Source: Vicia villosa (Eukaryota; Streptophyta; Magnoliopsida; Fabales; Fabaceae). Taken from it: a stretch of 64,000 nt of DNA. Position 1 is the first letter of the stretch. Each line of letters begins with the position of its first letter. Positions 22,540 to 35,031 of the stretch are shown piece after piece. The position numbers were made by a program, and so were the translations under genes. The stretch covers positions 16,552,497-16,616,496 of the forward strand of contig NC_081182.1 in assembly GCF_029867415.1 (NCBI RefSeq), in the 5' to 3' direction. Below the pieces are notes generated by a model. The model saw only the letters and a list, made by a program, of their open reading frames with translations, was not told where the DNA came from and made no database searches.

Positions 22540-24182
22540 TAGTGCAAGGGTTAGGATGAACTTGATAACTTGAGGACGGACCACAGGGGCAAAAGTTCCT
22601 TGAAATCAATACCATGACTCTGAGTGAATCCTTTTGCTAATAGTTGTGCTTTGTAGAGAGAGATGAATCCATATGGGTTCCTTTTAATTCTGGATAACCA
22701 TTTGCAGCTTACAACATTTTGATCTTTTGTAGGTGGAGCTAGAGTCTGTGTACCATTTACCAATTACTGCATCCAATTATGATGAACTGGCTTGTCCCAA
22801 ATGATTATGATCCATTGCGTCCCTTACACTAGATGGTTCAATATTTTCTAGTAAAGGATGTTTGGATGTAGCAAATCTATGTTTTGGTTTGAAAATGTTG
22901 TGTTTCCATATGGTGATAATCAAGTCACTAGGTAGTTTGTGTGTGTATTGGAATTGGAAATATTTAAATATGTTAGGAAGTTTGACTAAGAATTACCTGG
23001 TAAAGTACTGAACAGAACCTCTTGTTCAGGGACAACATTAAGAATATCTGGTGAGTTCGGATTTTGTTCAGTTGGCAATGTATTTTTTGAAAGAATGATA
23101 CATGTCTTGAAGTATATATTTTTCTATTATAGGGTCAAGACATTGGTATGCATATTGTGAGGTGGAGTAACCTATGAATATGCGCGATGTAGATCTCTAT
23201 TGTAATTTGTTTTTGATGTAAGGTTTTAGCCAAGGGAAGCAAAGGAATCCAAATCAGTGTAACTGATGAATGTTTCATTTAGTTTTGTGGAGGACTTCAT
23301 AAGGTGACTGCATACTAAGAACCAGTTTAGGTAATTGGTTAATCAAATATGCAGTAGTAACAAAGGCAAATAACAAAAGTTTTTATGGTAGCTTAGCATG
23401 ATGGAGAAAGATGCGGCCAATTTTGACTATGTGTCAATGTCTTCTCTCAACTGTAGCATTTAATTTAGGTGTGTCAGGTGGTGCTGTGAAATGAGATATT
23501 CCTTGTTGAGTTTGAAAAAATCTAATATTAGTCAATTCACCTACATTATCAGAGTATATAGAGAAAATAGGTAAATTGAAGAACTTTTCTAAGGCACTTT
23601 CGAAATTTAGAAATATGGCTGAGACATTGGATTTATTTTTCAACGGATACATCCAAACATACTTAGAGAAATGATTTGCAAAGATTAAATAATAAGAAAA
23701 ATCATATAACGACCTAATAGGTGCAGGTCCCCATACATGTGTAGATAAGTTCAAATGGATTTGAGCTTTTTAGGTTGAACTTTGAAAAAAGGCGGTTTGT
23801 GACTATTTGAAGTTTCCCACTAGATACAGGGAGATGTGGAACTCATCTTTAATTTCATAGAAGAAGTCAGTAGTCGTAGGATTTTCTCAGATGGATGGCC
23901 TAGGATACGATACCAGTGAGGGAGATTTGTGGAAGTGGAATGAAGTGCTTTATGAGATGGATATGGTGATGGCAGACTGTATAAGACATTCTTATGTTGT
24001 CCTATGAACAAAGAGATCTTTATCTTTAGATTTCTAAAGAAAATAATCAGATAAAGATTCAACAAAAATAATATTAGTGTTGCATAATATGGAAACCAGT
24101 AATAAAATTTGAGTAATAGAGGGAACATGAAAAACTTGTGGTAAGCGGAGTGTGCATGAAGATCCTTCACAAGTTTTAACAT
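22540..24182 (-). pseudogene. Ty1/copia polyprotein remnant: GAG-pre-integrase, integrase core, N-terminal RT
   Basis: Read on the minus strand from 24182. First comes a GAG-pre-integrase segment with the HHCC-type LPHWYRILGHPSEKIL motif (about 23880-23960). Next is an integrase core at 23434-23754, with FSKYVWMYPLKNKS, an IYSDNVGE segment in place of the catalytic-Asp block, and GISHFTAPPDTPKLNATVERRH. Then, at 22551-22763, is the beginning of reverse transcriptase, VSCKWLSRIKRNPYG and LLAKGFTQSHGIDFKE. Stops and frame changes separate the blocks. The RT continues at 7884 beyond the inserted element. No gag, primer site or LTR of this copia element was identified, so its outer limits are unknown. 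Confidence 0.88.
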
Positions 24183-25890
24183 TCATTCATTCATCAATTA
24201 ATGTCAAACCATACCTTTTTGGAAATAATAAAAAAAATCAATTTTTGAATAGTGTAATCGGTTACACTTTTGGTGTAAATGGTTATGCAAAACCTCTGCC
24301 TAAAATATAGCTTCTCTCATTGGACAACTCAGTAGGATGGGCATCCGTCCTCCAAGAAGTGGCTAGGCCGGCCAAGGCGTGATATAATAATAAGCGACAA
24401 CTAGCCTGCTTGGTTACATTTTCTTCGTCCCAAAGCAACAACTGGCCTAAGAGTCTATAATATGCGCATTTGTTTGTAAGCCTCTAATTTCGTAATAGGA
24501 AATGTTTTTGAAAATGGTTTTTAAAGGGGAATGGTCTATTCACCCCTTATAGACCGTTTTGATCCCCATATCTTCCACCAATACGTGGTTTCCGTGTTAG
24601 TCTTTTCACCAAGTCTAAGCGACTTAAAAGTTAAGGATACATGCTAAAACAATCCGAAGGGTGTGTGTAATAGAGCTCCCATATATTCAAATAGCAGAAT
24701 CTATAGGATTTAAAAGATATCATGTTGCTTGTATGGTATCATTTGATTAAATAACTTTGAGTTATGTGAAGCAATCTAATATCATTATATTAACTGTTTA
24801 TATAATCATCTTTTGGAATTTCAATGTGACTTTATCTAACCAAGATTGGGGTGACAAAGTGTTAAGGTATATGTGCAAGAATGGCCACCTAACCACATGA
24901 CTTGATGACTTTAAATATTTCAATTCTATTTGGAAATTTGATTTTTCATGAAGCTTGAAGCATCTGAATCCAACAAAAGGGAGAAAATGATTGTTAGAAG
25001 AAAGTGGAAGCATCTCCTTGAAGCCTACTCTTTCAAGTTCATCATCATGAAGGAAGATAAAGATAGTTTTTATGAATATGTTTGTGAGTTCATAAATTGT
25101 TCAACCAGCGTGTGAGAAAACTCAAAGTAATAAGTTTTTTTGTGAGCCAAATTACTATCAAATGTTGAAGAGTTATCCGAGTTTGTCGATATATAAGTTC
25201 AAGCAATGAGGTAACTAATCATTTCTAGGCGTGAAGACACAAGTGAAGATAATCAGAACATGTGCCATTTCATTTCATTTGATATCTTGTTAAGGAGTGT
25301 CTAAGAAGTTCTCTCCATACGTGCAAAGGAAGACGTATCTAATTGTATTTTGTTTCTGATTGTACTGTGCTTTTGATTGAAATTTTGTGTACTAACCATT
25401 ACTTGTGCAACAAGTTAGAGCCTATATCATCAAATTGGTATGATTGTTTCACTCTCCTTCTCATTATATTAGTGTACCTTTAATTATTTGTTGGTATTTG
25501 GTTGTTTGATGTATTTTGTATATGTTTGATTTGTATGCATGATATATCTCATTCATTTGTGCATTACATTCATTTGTATATTGTATTGTCATATGGATAA
25601 TTTTATTCATTTGATGTTATATGTTTTCATTTGCATCAAGATATTCATTGACATTAAAGTTTTTGCATTAAAATATCTTGCATCAAACATCTCATGAGTT
25701 TCTTACATCGAGTTGTTGTTATTCATCTGTGTGTAGTATTTTTCATTATGCATCATCAAAATTGTTTTTCATATGGTATTAACCCTTTTAGCATATTCAT
25801 TAAAATAATTTAGAATTCAAAAATCTTAGTTATCATTTTTGCAATTTTATAAAAGTTATTTTTCATGCATTTAAAATTTTAAGATTTGTA
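24183..25890. other. Intergenic repeat debris, no gene recognised
   Basis: Contains a short GTGTAATCGGTTACAC palindrome (24255-24270), of a kind common in legume retroelements, and a GC-richer patch at 24330-24440. No coding domain was found. It may hold the lost 5' part of the copia element. Confidence 0.4.
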
Positions 25891-27060
25891 ATTCATGATT
25901 CGAATCAAAGGACATCATGTTTCAAATCAAGACCTCTTCATTTTTTCTTGAAAAGCTACTACTTTATTTGATTTAAATCACATTACCATTTGATTTGAAT
26001 CAATGTTGGTTTCTCATAAAAAAATAAGTAATTGGTTTGAAGCACATGTATATCTAATTTGAATCGTAACATTCAATTTTGAGTTTTAGCGCATGCCTCT
26101 TCAAATTCCACTCAATCATTTCATTTCATTATTAAACCTTTTTTTTTTGCGAAAAAATATCTCATTTTCTTTCATTCATACAATTAGGTTATGTTACATG
26201 TGCATATCATACTATTTGCGTTTTGATCATTCATTACCTCTTTTCATCTACCTTAAAGTTGTCTTCTTCATATTGTTTTTGCATTTTGACACTATATTTT
26301 TACATGTAAAATATTGTTAACTGCATCCTTGATTATGTGCATGAACATAACAAAGGGGGAGACTGAAGTTGCTCTGCCCTCTGGGGCTTCAGTTTTGTTG
26401 CTTGTCTCGTTTATTATTGATTATCATTTATCACTTTTGTAATTGAGTCCCCTCTAAATTAGATCTTTGCATATATCTTAGAATCGAGTGCAATGCTTTT
26501 TAAGTAAGTGTTTTGCATTAAATCGTGTTTTTTCATGCATAAATCAAACCTCTTGGGTAAAAGTCAATGCAATATGGTTCAAGTTAAATTAGTCGATTAT
26601 TTGGGTCATGAAACTCATGAATGAATGGTTCTTTTCGTACTAACTGTAGATTCAAAATTACACTTCAATTTAATCTAAAAATAAATTTTAAGAAGTGTGA
26701 TTTGAATCAGGGTTAGGCATGATTCAAATCAAACATGAATGTGAAAATTACGATTTTATTGAAAATTCAAATTTTGCCTCTGCCAACCATGATTCAAATC
26801 ACGGATAAAACTTGATTCGAATCACAAGTTTCACATTATTCAAATCATAGTGCAAAATTTGATTTATATTTTGATTATGTCTAGTTTGATTTGAATCATA
26901 TGTTGTACTTGATTTGAATCATAATTTACCATGATTCTAATCATATATTACACTTGATTTGAACCACAATGTAGAATTTGAGTTTTAAGCTCTTGATTCA
27001 AACCATTTCATTCATTTGACTAAAATCATACCCATTGCTCTTGACTCGAATCAAAAGGGT
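25891..27060. repeat. Field of GATTYRAATC palindromic motifs
   Basis: About fifteen copies of GATTCGAATC, GATTTGAATC, GATTCAAATC and one-base variants are scattered irregularly (for example 25897, near 25990, 26702, 26733, 26792, 26813, 26892, 26912). The middle two are reverse complements of each other, so the motif is effectively a palindrome. The purine-rich string AACAAAGGGGGAGA near 26347 resembles the polypurine tract of SIRE/Maximus-type copia elements, which may indicate a decayed element. No ORF was found. Confidence 0.6.
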
Positions 27061-27447
27061 ATTTTTACTCACCTTTTATGCATAATCTCAAACACATATA
27101 TATTTTCATTTCCTCTCTCCCTCACCATAATAAATTAAGTTTAAGTGATTATTGTGATAATAATCACATCTTTGAGAGTCTTTCTAAAAACTTGGAAACT
27201 CACTTTTGAAGAACACCTTTTCACATCTATCTTTTGCATCTAAGTTCCTCTTTAACCTTTAGCAAGATAAACATTTGTTGCTTTTATATTCTTAGGGAAT
27301 GTGAGATCTATTGTAGAGGAGATTCATTATTTGTTGATGTTTATGAAGTTCTTGAGTTGTAGGTCAAGATTGAGCTTGTGTGGTGATGCTAGAGTTTGGA
27401 AATTCAACGAGAAAAGGAAGAAGTATTCTTTCCAAGTTTCTTCGGTA

Positions 27448-27455
27448 GTGATGTG
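27448..27455. repeat. 8-bp target-site duplication GTGATGTG, left
   Basis: Identical octamer to 27804-27811, directly outside the MITE ends. An 8-bp TSD is the hAT superfamily length. Confidence 0.92.
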
Positions 27456-27803
27456 CAGGGCCGACCCAATAAAAGCAGAGGCCCCGTTCTAATTTCAAAA
27501 ATGGGCCCAAATTTAAATATAAATACAATTATATCAATTTTAAAAGACACATAAAAAATAAAATTATGTATTAATCAATAATATATTTAATTATAATTAT
27601 TTAAAATTTTGATCTATCTCAATTTTTGTATGTATTAAGATTTTATCATAACATTTTTTTGATTTATTGAATTTTTATTATAACATTTTATTTATTTTAA
27701 TTAATATTTATAAAAAAAATTGAATCTTTCAAAATTTTGGGGCCTCCCAAAATTTGGGGCCCTGGGCTGTAGCACTTCCTGCACATGCACAGGGCCGACC
27801 CTG
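27456..27803. mobile_element. Non-autonomous hAT MITE (348 bp)
   Basis: It starts CAGGGCCGACCC and ends GGGCCGACCCTG, whose reverse complement is CAGGGTCGGCCC, giving an imperfect 12-bp terminal inverted repeat. CAGGG ends with 8-bp TSDs (GTGATGTG both sides) mark a hAT element. The interior is AT-rich with GGGCC-rich shoulders. No transposase is present. Confidence 0.92.
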
Positions 27804-27811
27804 GTGATGTG
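27804..27811. repeat. 8-bp target-site duplication GTGATGTG, right
   Basis: Partner of 27448-27455. Confidence 0.92.
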
Positions 27812-27989
27812 TGGAATCCTACCGAAGAAGTCAGAGTTTCTGTGTTCTTCAGACAAATCAATGTCCAAGGGACCGGTAGGACTGAGGAAAGTGAAATTTC
27901 TGGCACATGCTAGCACAACCATCTCAACAACATGTAATGTGAAGATAAATGTTACAACATCTGGAAACATACCAGAAATATCAGACTGA

Positions 27990-28553
27990 AATTGATACTG
28001 AATTAAAGATTGCAGAATGATAAATAACACAAAGAATTGTTAACCCAATTCGATGCAACATCACCTACTACGGGGACTACCAAACCATAAATGAAATCCA
28101 CTATTAGAAATATCAATTCAAAGCTAAACAGTTTCAGTTTACAACTTCTCACTTGGTCACTACACAATGCCACTTCTATCTAGAAATCAACATCTAGATA
28201 TGAGAAATCACCGTGTTACTTCCTAAATCACCTCAGTGATATCTAACAGTCTCAATTCCAGTGCCTGTATCAAGAACAACCTAATTTAGAATATTACACT
28301 TCAAATACAAAACTCAAACTCTTTTGCTTAAAAGCTTCAAGAGTGAGAACAATAACTTAAGAATCAGTCAAGTAATAATTAGTCTATCACATCGTATCAA
28401 AAGATACATGGGTGACTTACAAACTGCATGGAAGGGGAAAAGAGAGAGAGAAAATTGTGGATAGTAATGAAAAATAGGGTATGTTATGGAGGGAAAGAGG
28501 AAAAATGAAATTAGACCAATGAGAGACCAACAATTGGGGCTTGGTTATTGAAA
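27990..28553. other. Intergenic, dispersed-repeat-like
   Basis: The stretch beginning TTGTTAACCCAATTCGATGC (28038) has the look of a dispersed legume retroelement segment, but no LTR boundary or domain could be defined. Confidence 0.35.
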
Positions 28554-28919
28554 AGTAGTATGTTATTTTGTTAGTTACAAAATTATCTTTTTTATGTATA
28601 AAGAATTTTTTAGCAAATGACATATTGGTCAATCTCTTAGTAATTGTTTGTATAGTAAATTTGTTAGTTACATAATTACATTTTTTTTTTATGTATAAAT
28701 AGTTTTTTTAGCAAAGGCCATATTGCTCAAATTGGTCAATCTCTTAGTAATTGTTTGTATAGTAGAAGTAGTATGATATTTTGTTAGTTACGGAATTACC
28801 AATTTTTTTTTTATGCATAAAGAGTTTTTTTTTAGCAAAGGGCAAGTTTTTTTAGCAAAGGACATATTGGTGAGGGCATGTTGGTGAGATTGGTCAATAG
28901 TAATTGTTTGTATACTAGA
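28554..28919. repeat. Three-unit ~110-bp tandem array upstream of DUS3
   Basis: Each unit carries TTTTGTTAGTTAC, a T-run followed by TATGYATAAAKAGTTTTTTTAGCAAA, then CATATTG, and closes with TAGTAATTGTTTGTATA. The units are diverged, and the third contains an internal duplication of TTTTTTTAGCAAAGG. The array ends about 170 bp before the DUS3 start codon, so it lies in the probable promoter region. Confidence 0.8.
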
Positions 28920-29085
28920 AAATAGATTGTTTTATTAAAAGAATAGATAAAAACCCTACCCGGCATTGCCAAGTATCTGTCCATTTCTTTCACGTAGGGA
29001 GGCCAACGCCTACGGTTACAAACTTACTGATAACAGTAAAAGACCGAAAACCATTCCATCAGCATTTTCATACTGAATACAGAAT

Positions 29086-32000
29086 ATGGACGCGGACGGC
29101 GGCGAGGAAGATTCTCGCCACGGAGGTTCGGCAGTAACTCATCAAACCGCCGATGAACTCATCGCCAGGTGCATAGCTCCCGTCAAAATCGAATTCCTCC
29201 GTCCTCCTCCCGATCGAACTTCCTCCCAAAACGACGATGTTTCTATCCCAAAAGACAAAGCCCCCGTTCTAGCCAAAGAGAAGAAATCCAAACGCCAACT
29301 CAAACGCGAACGTCGTCAGGTACTCCTTCCACCACTCGCATTTCCATTATATATAGCATGCAAAAAATCAACTGAAAATTCGACATGACGTTTCACTTTC
29401 TACTCTGTAGGATCAAAAATCAACTAAAAATCTGTGTCCTGAAATTTCCAAGTCTGGTGATGTTAATTCGTGTCGTTATCAAGATAAGTGTCGTTTCAGC
29501 CATGATATAGAAGCTTTTAAGGAACAGGTAGGTAGATAGTGTTATCACTGTACTGAATTGTTTTATTAAACCCTAATTTTAATGTATGTAATTAAGAAGA
29601 GTTTTTGGTTTGAATGAGTGCAGAAACCGGCTGATTTGGAAGGTGAATGTCCTTTTTTGAAATCTGAAGGGTCTTGTCCTTATGGGCTGTCGTGTAGATT
29701 TTTAGGTACTCATGAAGAGGGTAAGCCTTTATCTTCTAATGGACTGGAGAGAAGGTCTGAAGTTAATGGTTTTAGCAAAGATGTTCAAAAGCTTTTGTGG
29801 AAAAATAAGATGACTTTCCCCAAGGCTGATGCAGTACTCAAAAGCCTTGGTCTCTTGGTATGTTCTTTATTTATTTATTTGTTTGTTGTTGTTGTTGATG
29901 ATAATGGTGTTATGTTTATTATTTTCCTTATAAAATGTTGTAAATGATTGTGATTATAGTGATTTTGTTACATAGGTGGTAGTTCATATAAAGACGCCGG
30001 TATGCATGTAATTATAGTTGCACTATACTATTGATGACATGTCTAGTGTCCAACGCGTGTCTGTGTCTGACAACAACACATGTGTTTGCTTTAAACTACT
30101 CTCATTTTCTTAAGTTGTTTCATAACTTGTAAATCTTCTTCAACATGCGCACAGTTTTTCTTCCTAATTAATTATTACTGTACTGAAATAATAGGTTTAA
30201 AATGCCTTTGTCAGTATTCCTTTGTGATTATTGCTCAAAAATTATATGTTGTTTTTTCCCCTTTAATATGGCCTTAATGTAATTGTAACTTTCTTTTAGC
30301 ACTCAGTTTTGATTTTCTCCTTCCATTTTAATCAATCTTCAATCATTCTTCAGTCTAAGTCAAAAGGGAATGCCTTGGAAAACAAAGATGGTGGTGACAA
30401 ATGTGTTCAGTCTGATGACATTGGTTCTTGTGGGGTTACATCTGAGTTGGAAAACAAAGATGTCGTTGACAAATGCCATCAGTCTGATGATGATGATGAT
30501 TCTTTTGGGGTGATCGTTGACTCGGATTCTAAGTTAGAAGGCTCTGTAGAGGTTCTAAAAGATGCCGATGTCATCAACAGAGAACTTGAATCTGATGTAC
30601 ATTGTCCCCTGAAGAGAAGAAAAACTGCAGAAGATTGTGGTGTTGAGGAGACAAAAACTGAAGGTCATAAAATCATCTTTTACTTGATTGTATCGTTTTA
30701 CTTGTTTAGTTTGCATTCAATTTAGTGGTACATACTTAGCTTCATCTTGCTGAAACAGGTGTGAATGTTGCTGGTCAAAATATTGACGGAAGCTGCATAA
30801 GATCTGAACCAGAGGCAGGAACTGAAGCTATAACCCCAGAAACTGATATAAGCTTGAAATCTCACTCGCGTGAGAAGAAGCTTATTGATTTCAGGGATAA
30901 GTTGTATCTTGCCCCCTTGACCACTGTTGGAAATCTCCCTTTCCGGAGAGTTTGCAAAGTATTAGGAGCTGATGTAACATGTGGTGAAATGGCAATGTGC
31001 ACAAATCTTTTGCAGGTACCTAAATGGATTTTCTGCTAGTTTCTCTCTTTAATCCCGTGTATAGTGGTGATCTACAACTTTGTTATATTGTGATATGAAT
31101 TCCGGACAGTTCCCATGTAGTCTGGTGTCTATCTTTTTCCCGTGAAATTAATTTATGTAGAGAGTTATATTCTATCCCTCATAGTTAGGCAATGTTACAT
31201 TATATTGCTGCTTTTGAATGTTGAAACCTGAATTTACTACTAATAATAAATTAGTAATAACCTTTTGTAAAACTCAGTTGTGAACTGATGATTTATCAAG
31301 AATGGAACATGATAATATTCCTTCTCCCATGCTCTATCCTCTTTGTTTTGTTCTGCGCAGCTCTAGCCCTGTCTTTTCTTTTGTATATTCTCTCAACATT
31401 TGAACCATTATTTCGATATTTCAAATGCCATTATTTTTCTTTTGTTATAGGGTCAAGCTTCAGAATGGGCATTGCTGAGACGCCATTCATCTGAAGATTT
31501 ATTTGGTGTACAAATCTGTGGTGCATATCCAGATTCTGTGGCGCGAACAGTTGAACTAATAGAAAATGAATGTTCAGTAGATTTCATTGATATAAATATG
31601 GGCTGCCCTATTGACATTGTTGTGAACAAGGGTGCTGGATCAGCTCTTCTTACAAAACCAATGCGCATGAAAAATGTTGTAGAAGTCGCTTCAGGCACAG
31701 TTGATATACCAATAACTATCAAGGTATCTTCCATGCTAAACACTAATTAAACACAGCAAAGTTTCTGTCAAATTCCATTTAGCATCTTGATAGCTTCCTC
31801 TGTTCTGCTGCGGCTCTGAATTTTTCGTTGCACCAGGTTCGGACAGCTTATTTTGAAGGGAAGAACCGTATTGACTCAGTGATAGCTGACTTTAGCTCTT
31901 GGGGAACTAGTGCAGTGACAATACACGGTAGGTCACGGCAACAACGCTATAGCAAGCTTCCTGACTGGGATTACGTATATCAATGTACCAAGAAAGCTCC

Positions 32001-33746
32001 TAAAAATTTGCAAGTAATGGGGAATGGAGATGTTTTTTCATTTGAAGACTGGAACAAGCACAAAACTGAATGCCCCGAGCTTGCTACATGCATGATTGCC
32101 CGTGGTGCACTGATTAAAGTTAGTATCATCACCTTGCCTCAATCTCATTTTATGGAGTTTGTTATTGAGTATTATTGTATCTCATGTATGTTGACTTCAT
32201 CGGGAACAATATCGTTTAAACTCATGACTGTCGTGTACAGCCTTGGATATTTACAGAGATCAAGGAACAGCGACATTGGGACATCAGTTCCGGCGAGCGG
32301 TTAAATATTTTCAAAGATTTTGTGCATTTTGGACTTCAACATTGGGGTTCCGATACCAAAGGTACGTTTTATTATTGCTGATGAAGTAGCTTTATTATAT
32401 TCATATTTTAACCGTTCCTTACAACATCAATAACAACCAAGCCTTATCCAACTAAGTAGGGTCATTACATGTTCTTTTTACGTATTTTGTCCATGTTAGA
32501 TATTCGACGACGGCCTAACACAACTCTCTCCATTTATTCGAGCTTGTTCCTTCCTCCTGTTATAAAAATATTAAAATAAAAATAGCTATTGCATTTACCT
32601 CAAAGTAAACACAACATAGTCTACAAACGATATGATAGAAAAACACCATGAATGAACGATCCTTATATAAAGGGGTCAGATTTGGTTCTTGTCTTTTTTC
32701 CTTCTTGCAAAGGATACAACTCATTGATGAGTGTATTAAGGGAGGGGCTTTTGCACTAGGAAAATATAAATAATTTTGGGGAGTTTCTTGTAAGAGAGTT
32801 GAGTTTGCTCCCAAGAAAGTATACCTTTAATCCTTTACATCATTACACATAGTCTACAAACGATTTGATAGAAAAACAACATGAAATGAGCCCTTTTTTT
32901 TGTTATCTTACTATCGTGTAAAATTCCTAATTATATGTGGTATTTCAGGAGTGGAGACAACCAGGCGGTTCTTGTTGGAATGGCTTAGCTACACCTGTAG
33001 GTACATACCTGTAGGTCTTATGGAAGTTGTTCCACAACGAATAAATTGGCGTCCACCATCTTACTACGGGCGTGATGACCTTGAGACACTGATGGCCTCA
33101 GACTCCGCAGCTGACTGGGTATGCAATTCCCTTTTGTTTCAAGTTTTCTTGAGTATATTTTTTAACAGTTTTTTGATATGCAGCATTTCTATTCCAATTA
33201 ATATTATCTGACTATTAATTTTCTCTAGAATGGAAGATAGAAAACGATAGATTATCCTTGAAGTCTTTTGTCCTTATTCTTATTCATTATAATTATTTTA
33301 TAAACCTTGCATAACTCTTAATCCATAATAAAAAATTTACTTTTCATTAAAATAAATGAAGATTCTACACTTTCTTCTCTGTTCAAAACCCTCCATTCAA
33401 AGACAATAAAAATAAAATATAGTTTTGTTCAACAGGATGTAGCTGGTATATGTAATGTGAAAGATGGAGATGAGACTATTATCACTTCATAATTATCTAT
33501 ATACGTTTTCATTATAATCTAATACTATAATATTAACACTTCATAATCATCTATACATTTTCATTATAATCTAATACTATAATATCCTGGCTCCTCGTGC
33601 TGTTAAACAATTCTTTTTATTCACATTTTTCTTTATACTATACACAGGTACGATTATCTGAGATGTTACTTGGCAAAGTTCCAGATGGCTTTACTTTTGC
33701 ACCAAAGCATAAATCAAATGCTTACGACAGAGCAGAAAATGGCTAA
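29086..33746 (+). CDS. DUS3: tRNA-dihydrouridine(47) synthase [NAD(P)+], DUS3 family
   Basis: Flavoenzyme that reduces uridine 47 of tRNA to dihydrouridine. Ten exons join in frame with GT-AG introns: 29086-29319, 29411-29527, 29624-29857, 30354-30663, 30759-31015, 31451-31723, 31837-32118, 32241-32361, 32949-33118, 33648-33746. The sum is 2,097 nt, or 698 aa. Two CCCH zinc fingers lie in exons 2-3 (C87-x11-C99-x5-C105-x3-H109 and C126-x8-C135-x5-C141-x5-H147), as in eukaryotic Dus3. An acidic low-complexity linker follows (about 196-300), then the FMN TIM barrel from [16 protein letters not shown] (about 347-362). The catalytic cysteine is C436 in INMGCPID, followed by VNKGAGSAL. Then come [18 protein letters not shown] and [10 protein letters not shown] helical C-terminal domain ends at a TAA. 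AATAAA lies at 33909-33914. Intron 8 carries a ~45-bp direct repeat (near 32610 and 32845). Everything looks functional. Confidence 0.93.
32424..32590. repeat. Possible SINE-like fragment in DUS3 intron 8
   Basis: The string ACAACCAAGCCTTATCCAAC followed by TAAGTAGGGTC resembles a motif that I recall from widespread plant SINE-type repeats (CCAAGCCTTATCCCACTA...GGGGTC). No pol III boxes or target duplicates could be defined. Confidence 0.3.
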
Positions 33747-33749
33747 TTC

Positions 33750-35031
33750 TGGAGTTTGTCTTGCCTGCTGCTGCCCGGTTAGTTTGAACAAGCTGAGGAG
33801 ACATTTGTAACCGTCTTGTCGCATTGTTCCCTTATTTGGAGGAGTTTTTCATACTTGAGCTTGATTTTCAACTCTCCCCTCCTCTACTAGGAATTAAAAC
33901 ATACATTTAATAAACCTTGACATTTGAAATGTAACCAATAGTAATTTAGAGTCATGCCAACTTTTGCATGTTTGGGTCAATTTGAAATTTGAAATTGCTG
34001 AATTTATGTCGAAGTTCTTTCAATGGTTGATTGGGGAGGACTTGGGAAGTGACTCATGTCACGTTTCATGTGCAAAACGTGGTTCAGATAAACACCCAAC
34101 AAGTATCATAAATGTGATGAGATTTTGGTATTGCGTATTTTGAATCCCTTTCTTAATTTAACCCAGCACACTAATTTCATATGCCATTTAAAGAAAGTTG
34201 TCAAAGACGGTTCCACGTGTTTATACTGGAATACTAAAGACAACGACTGCACATGAATTAACTAATGGCCCGTGTCTGTACTAGAAAACCGCACTATTGT
34301 TTGCAATGACAAAACATTCAGTCAGGAATGCTCAACTTTTTTTTTTTTTTTTATGTAAAACAGGGCGTCAAGTGATAATATGAGTATTAAAGTTTTTACA
34401 TAAACAAATACATGTAAATAAATCAACAAAAAATGACTTATTCTTCAAACCGCGCATTTGAACCTGTAACATTTTATTTGGTCATTAAGCTATCACATAA
34501 AAATATATATGTTTTTAATTTAATCCATCACAATTGCCACTTTGTTCAATTATTAAAAAAAGAAGTTAACACATTTAGTAGAAAAGAACCAACTAAAATT
34601 GAGCCAGATATTTACAACTGTCTAGATTAGAGGTCTCAAATAAAATCACAAGAAGTTGAATAATATTCGAAAGATTATAGTCTGTGTGCTGTATATTTAA
34701 GAAGAAATAACAACAAAAAGGCAAAACCTGAAATATATAGTTCTATATTGAAAAATAAACAAAAACAATGCAAAACCTATAGTTCCTAATAAAACACTAT
34801 AAAATAAACCTCCTTAGTTTTTAATCATATATAAGATCAACCTAAAATAAAAATAAAGAAAATTCCAAATATAACCATAGATTGTATTATGAATTTCCAA
34901 ATTAGCTAAAAGTAAAATAGTGTAGTCAGATGATACTTTCTTTAGACATTTATCTGTCCACTAATTGTACCTTGTATAATAATGTGGTGTATATATACTA
35001 TACTCCAGAATCACAAGTAGAACAATTGTAC
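33750..35031. other. Convergent intergenic region between DUS3 and amidophosphoribosyltransferase
   Basis: Holds the 3' UTRs of the two converging genes: AATAAA at 33909-33914 for DUS3, and the minus-strand 3' UTR below 35032. A run of T near 34339-34355 is the only other feature. No further gene was seen. Confidence 0.6.

Larger units (their letters stand above)
27301..27989 (+). pseudogene. Unidentified ORF split by a hAT MITE
   Basis: Two plus-strand frames, 27301-27492 and 27720-27989, are out of register. Removing the 348-bp MITE plus one 8-bp target duplicate (356 bp) joins them into one 110-codon frame from ATG 27301 to the TGA ending at 27989. The seam falls in a Val-Val-Met-Cys segment. 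The product has a basic, Lys/Arg-rich centre and no motif I recognise. It may be a host gene fragment or merely a chance ORF. Confidence 0.3.
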
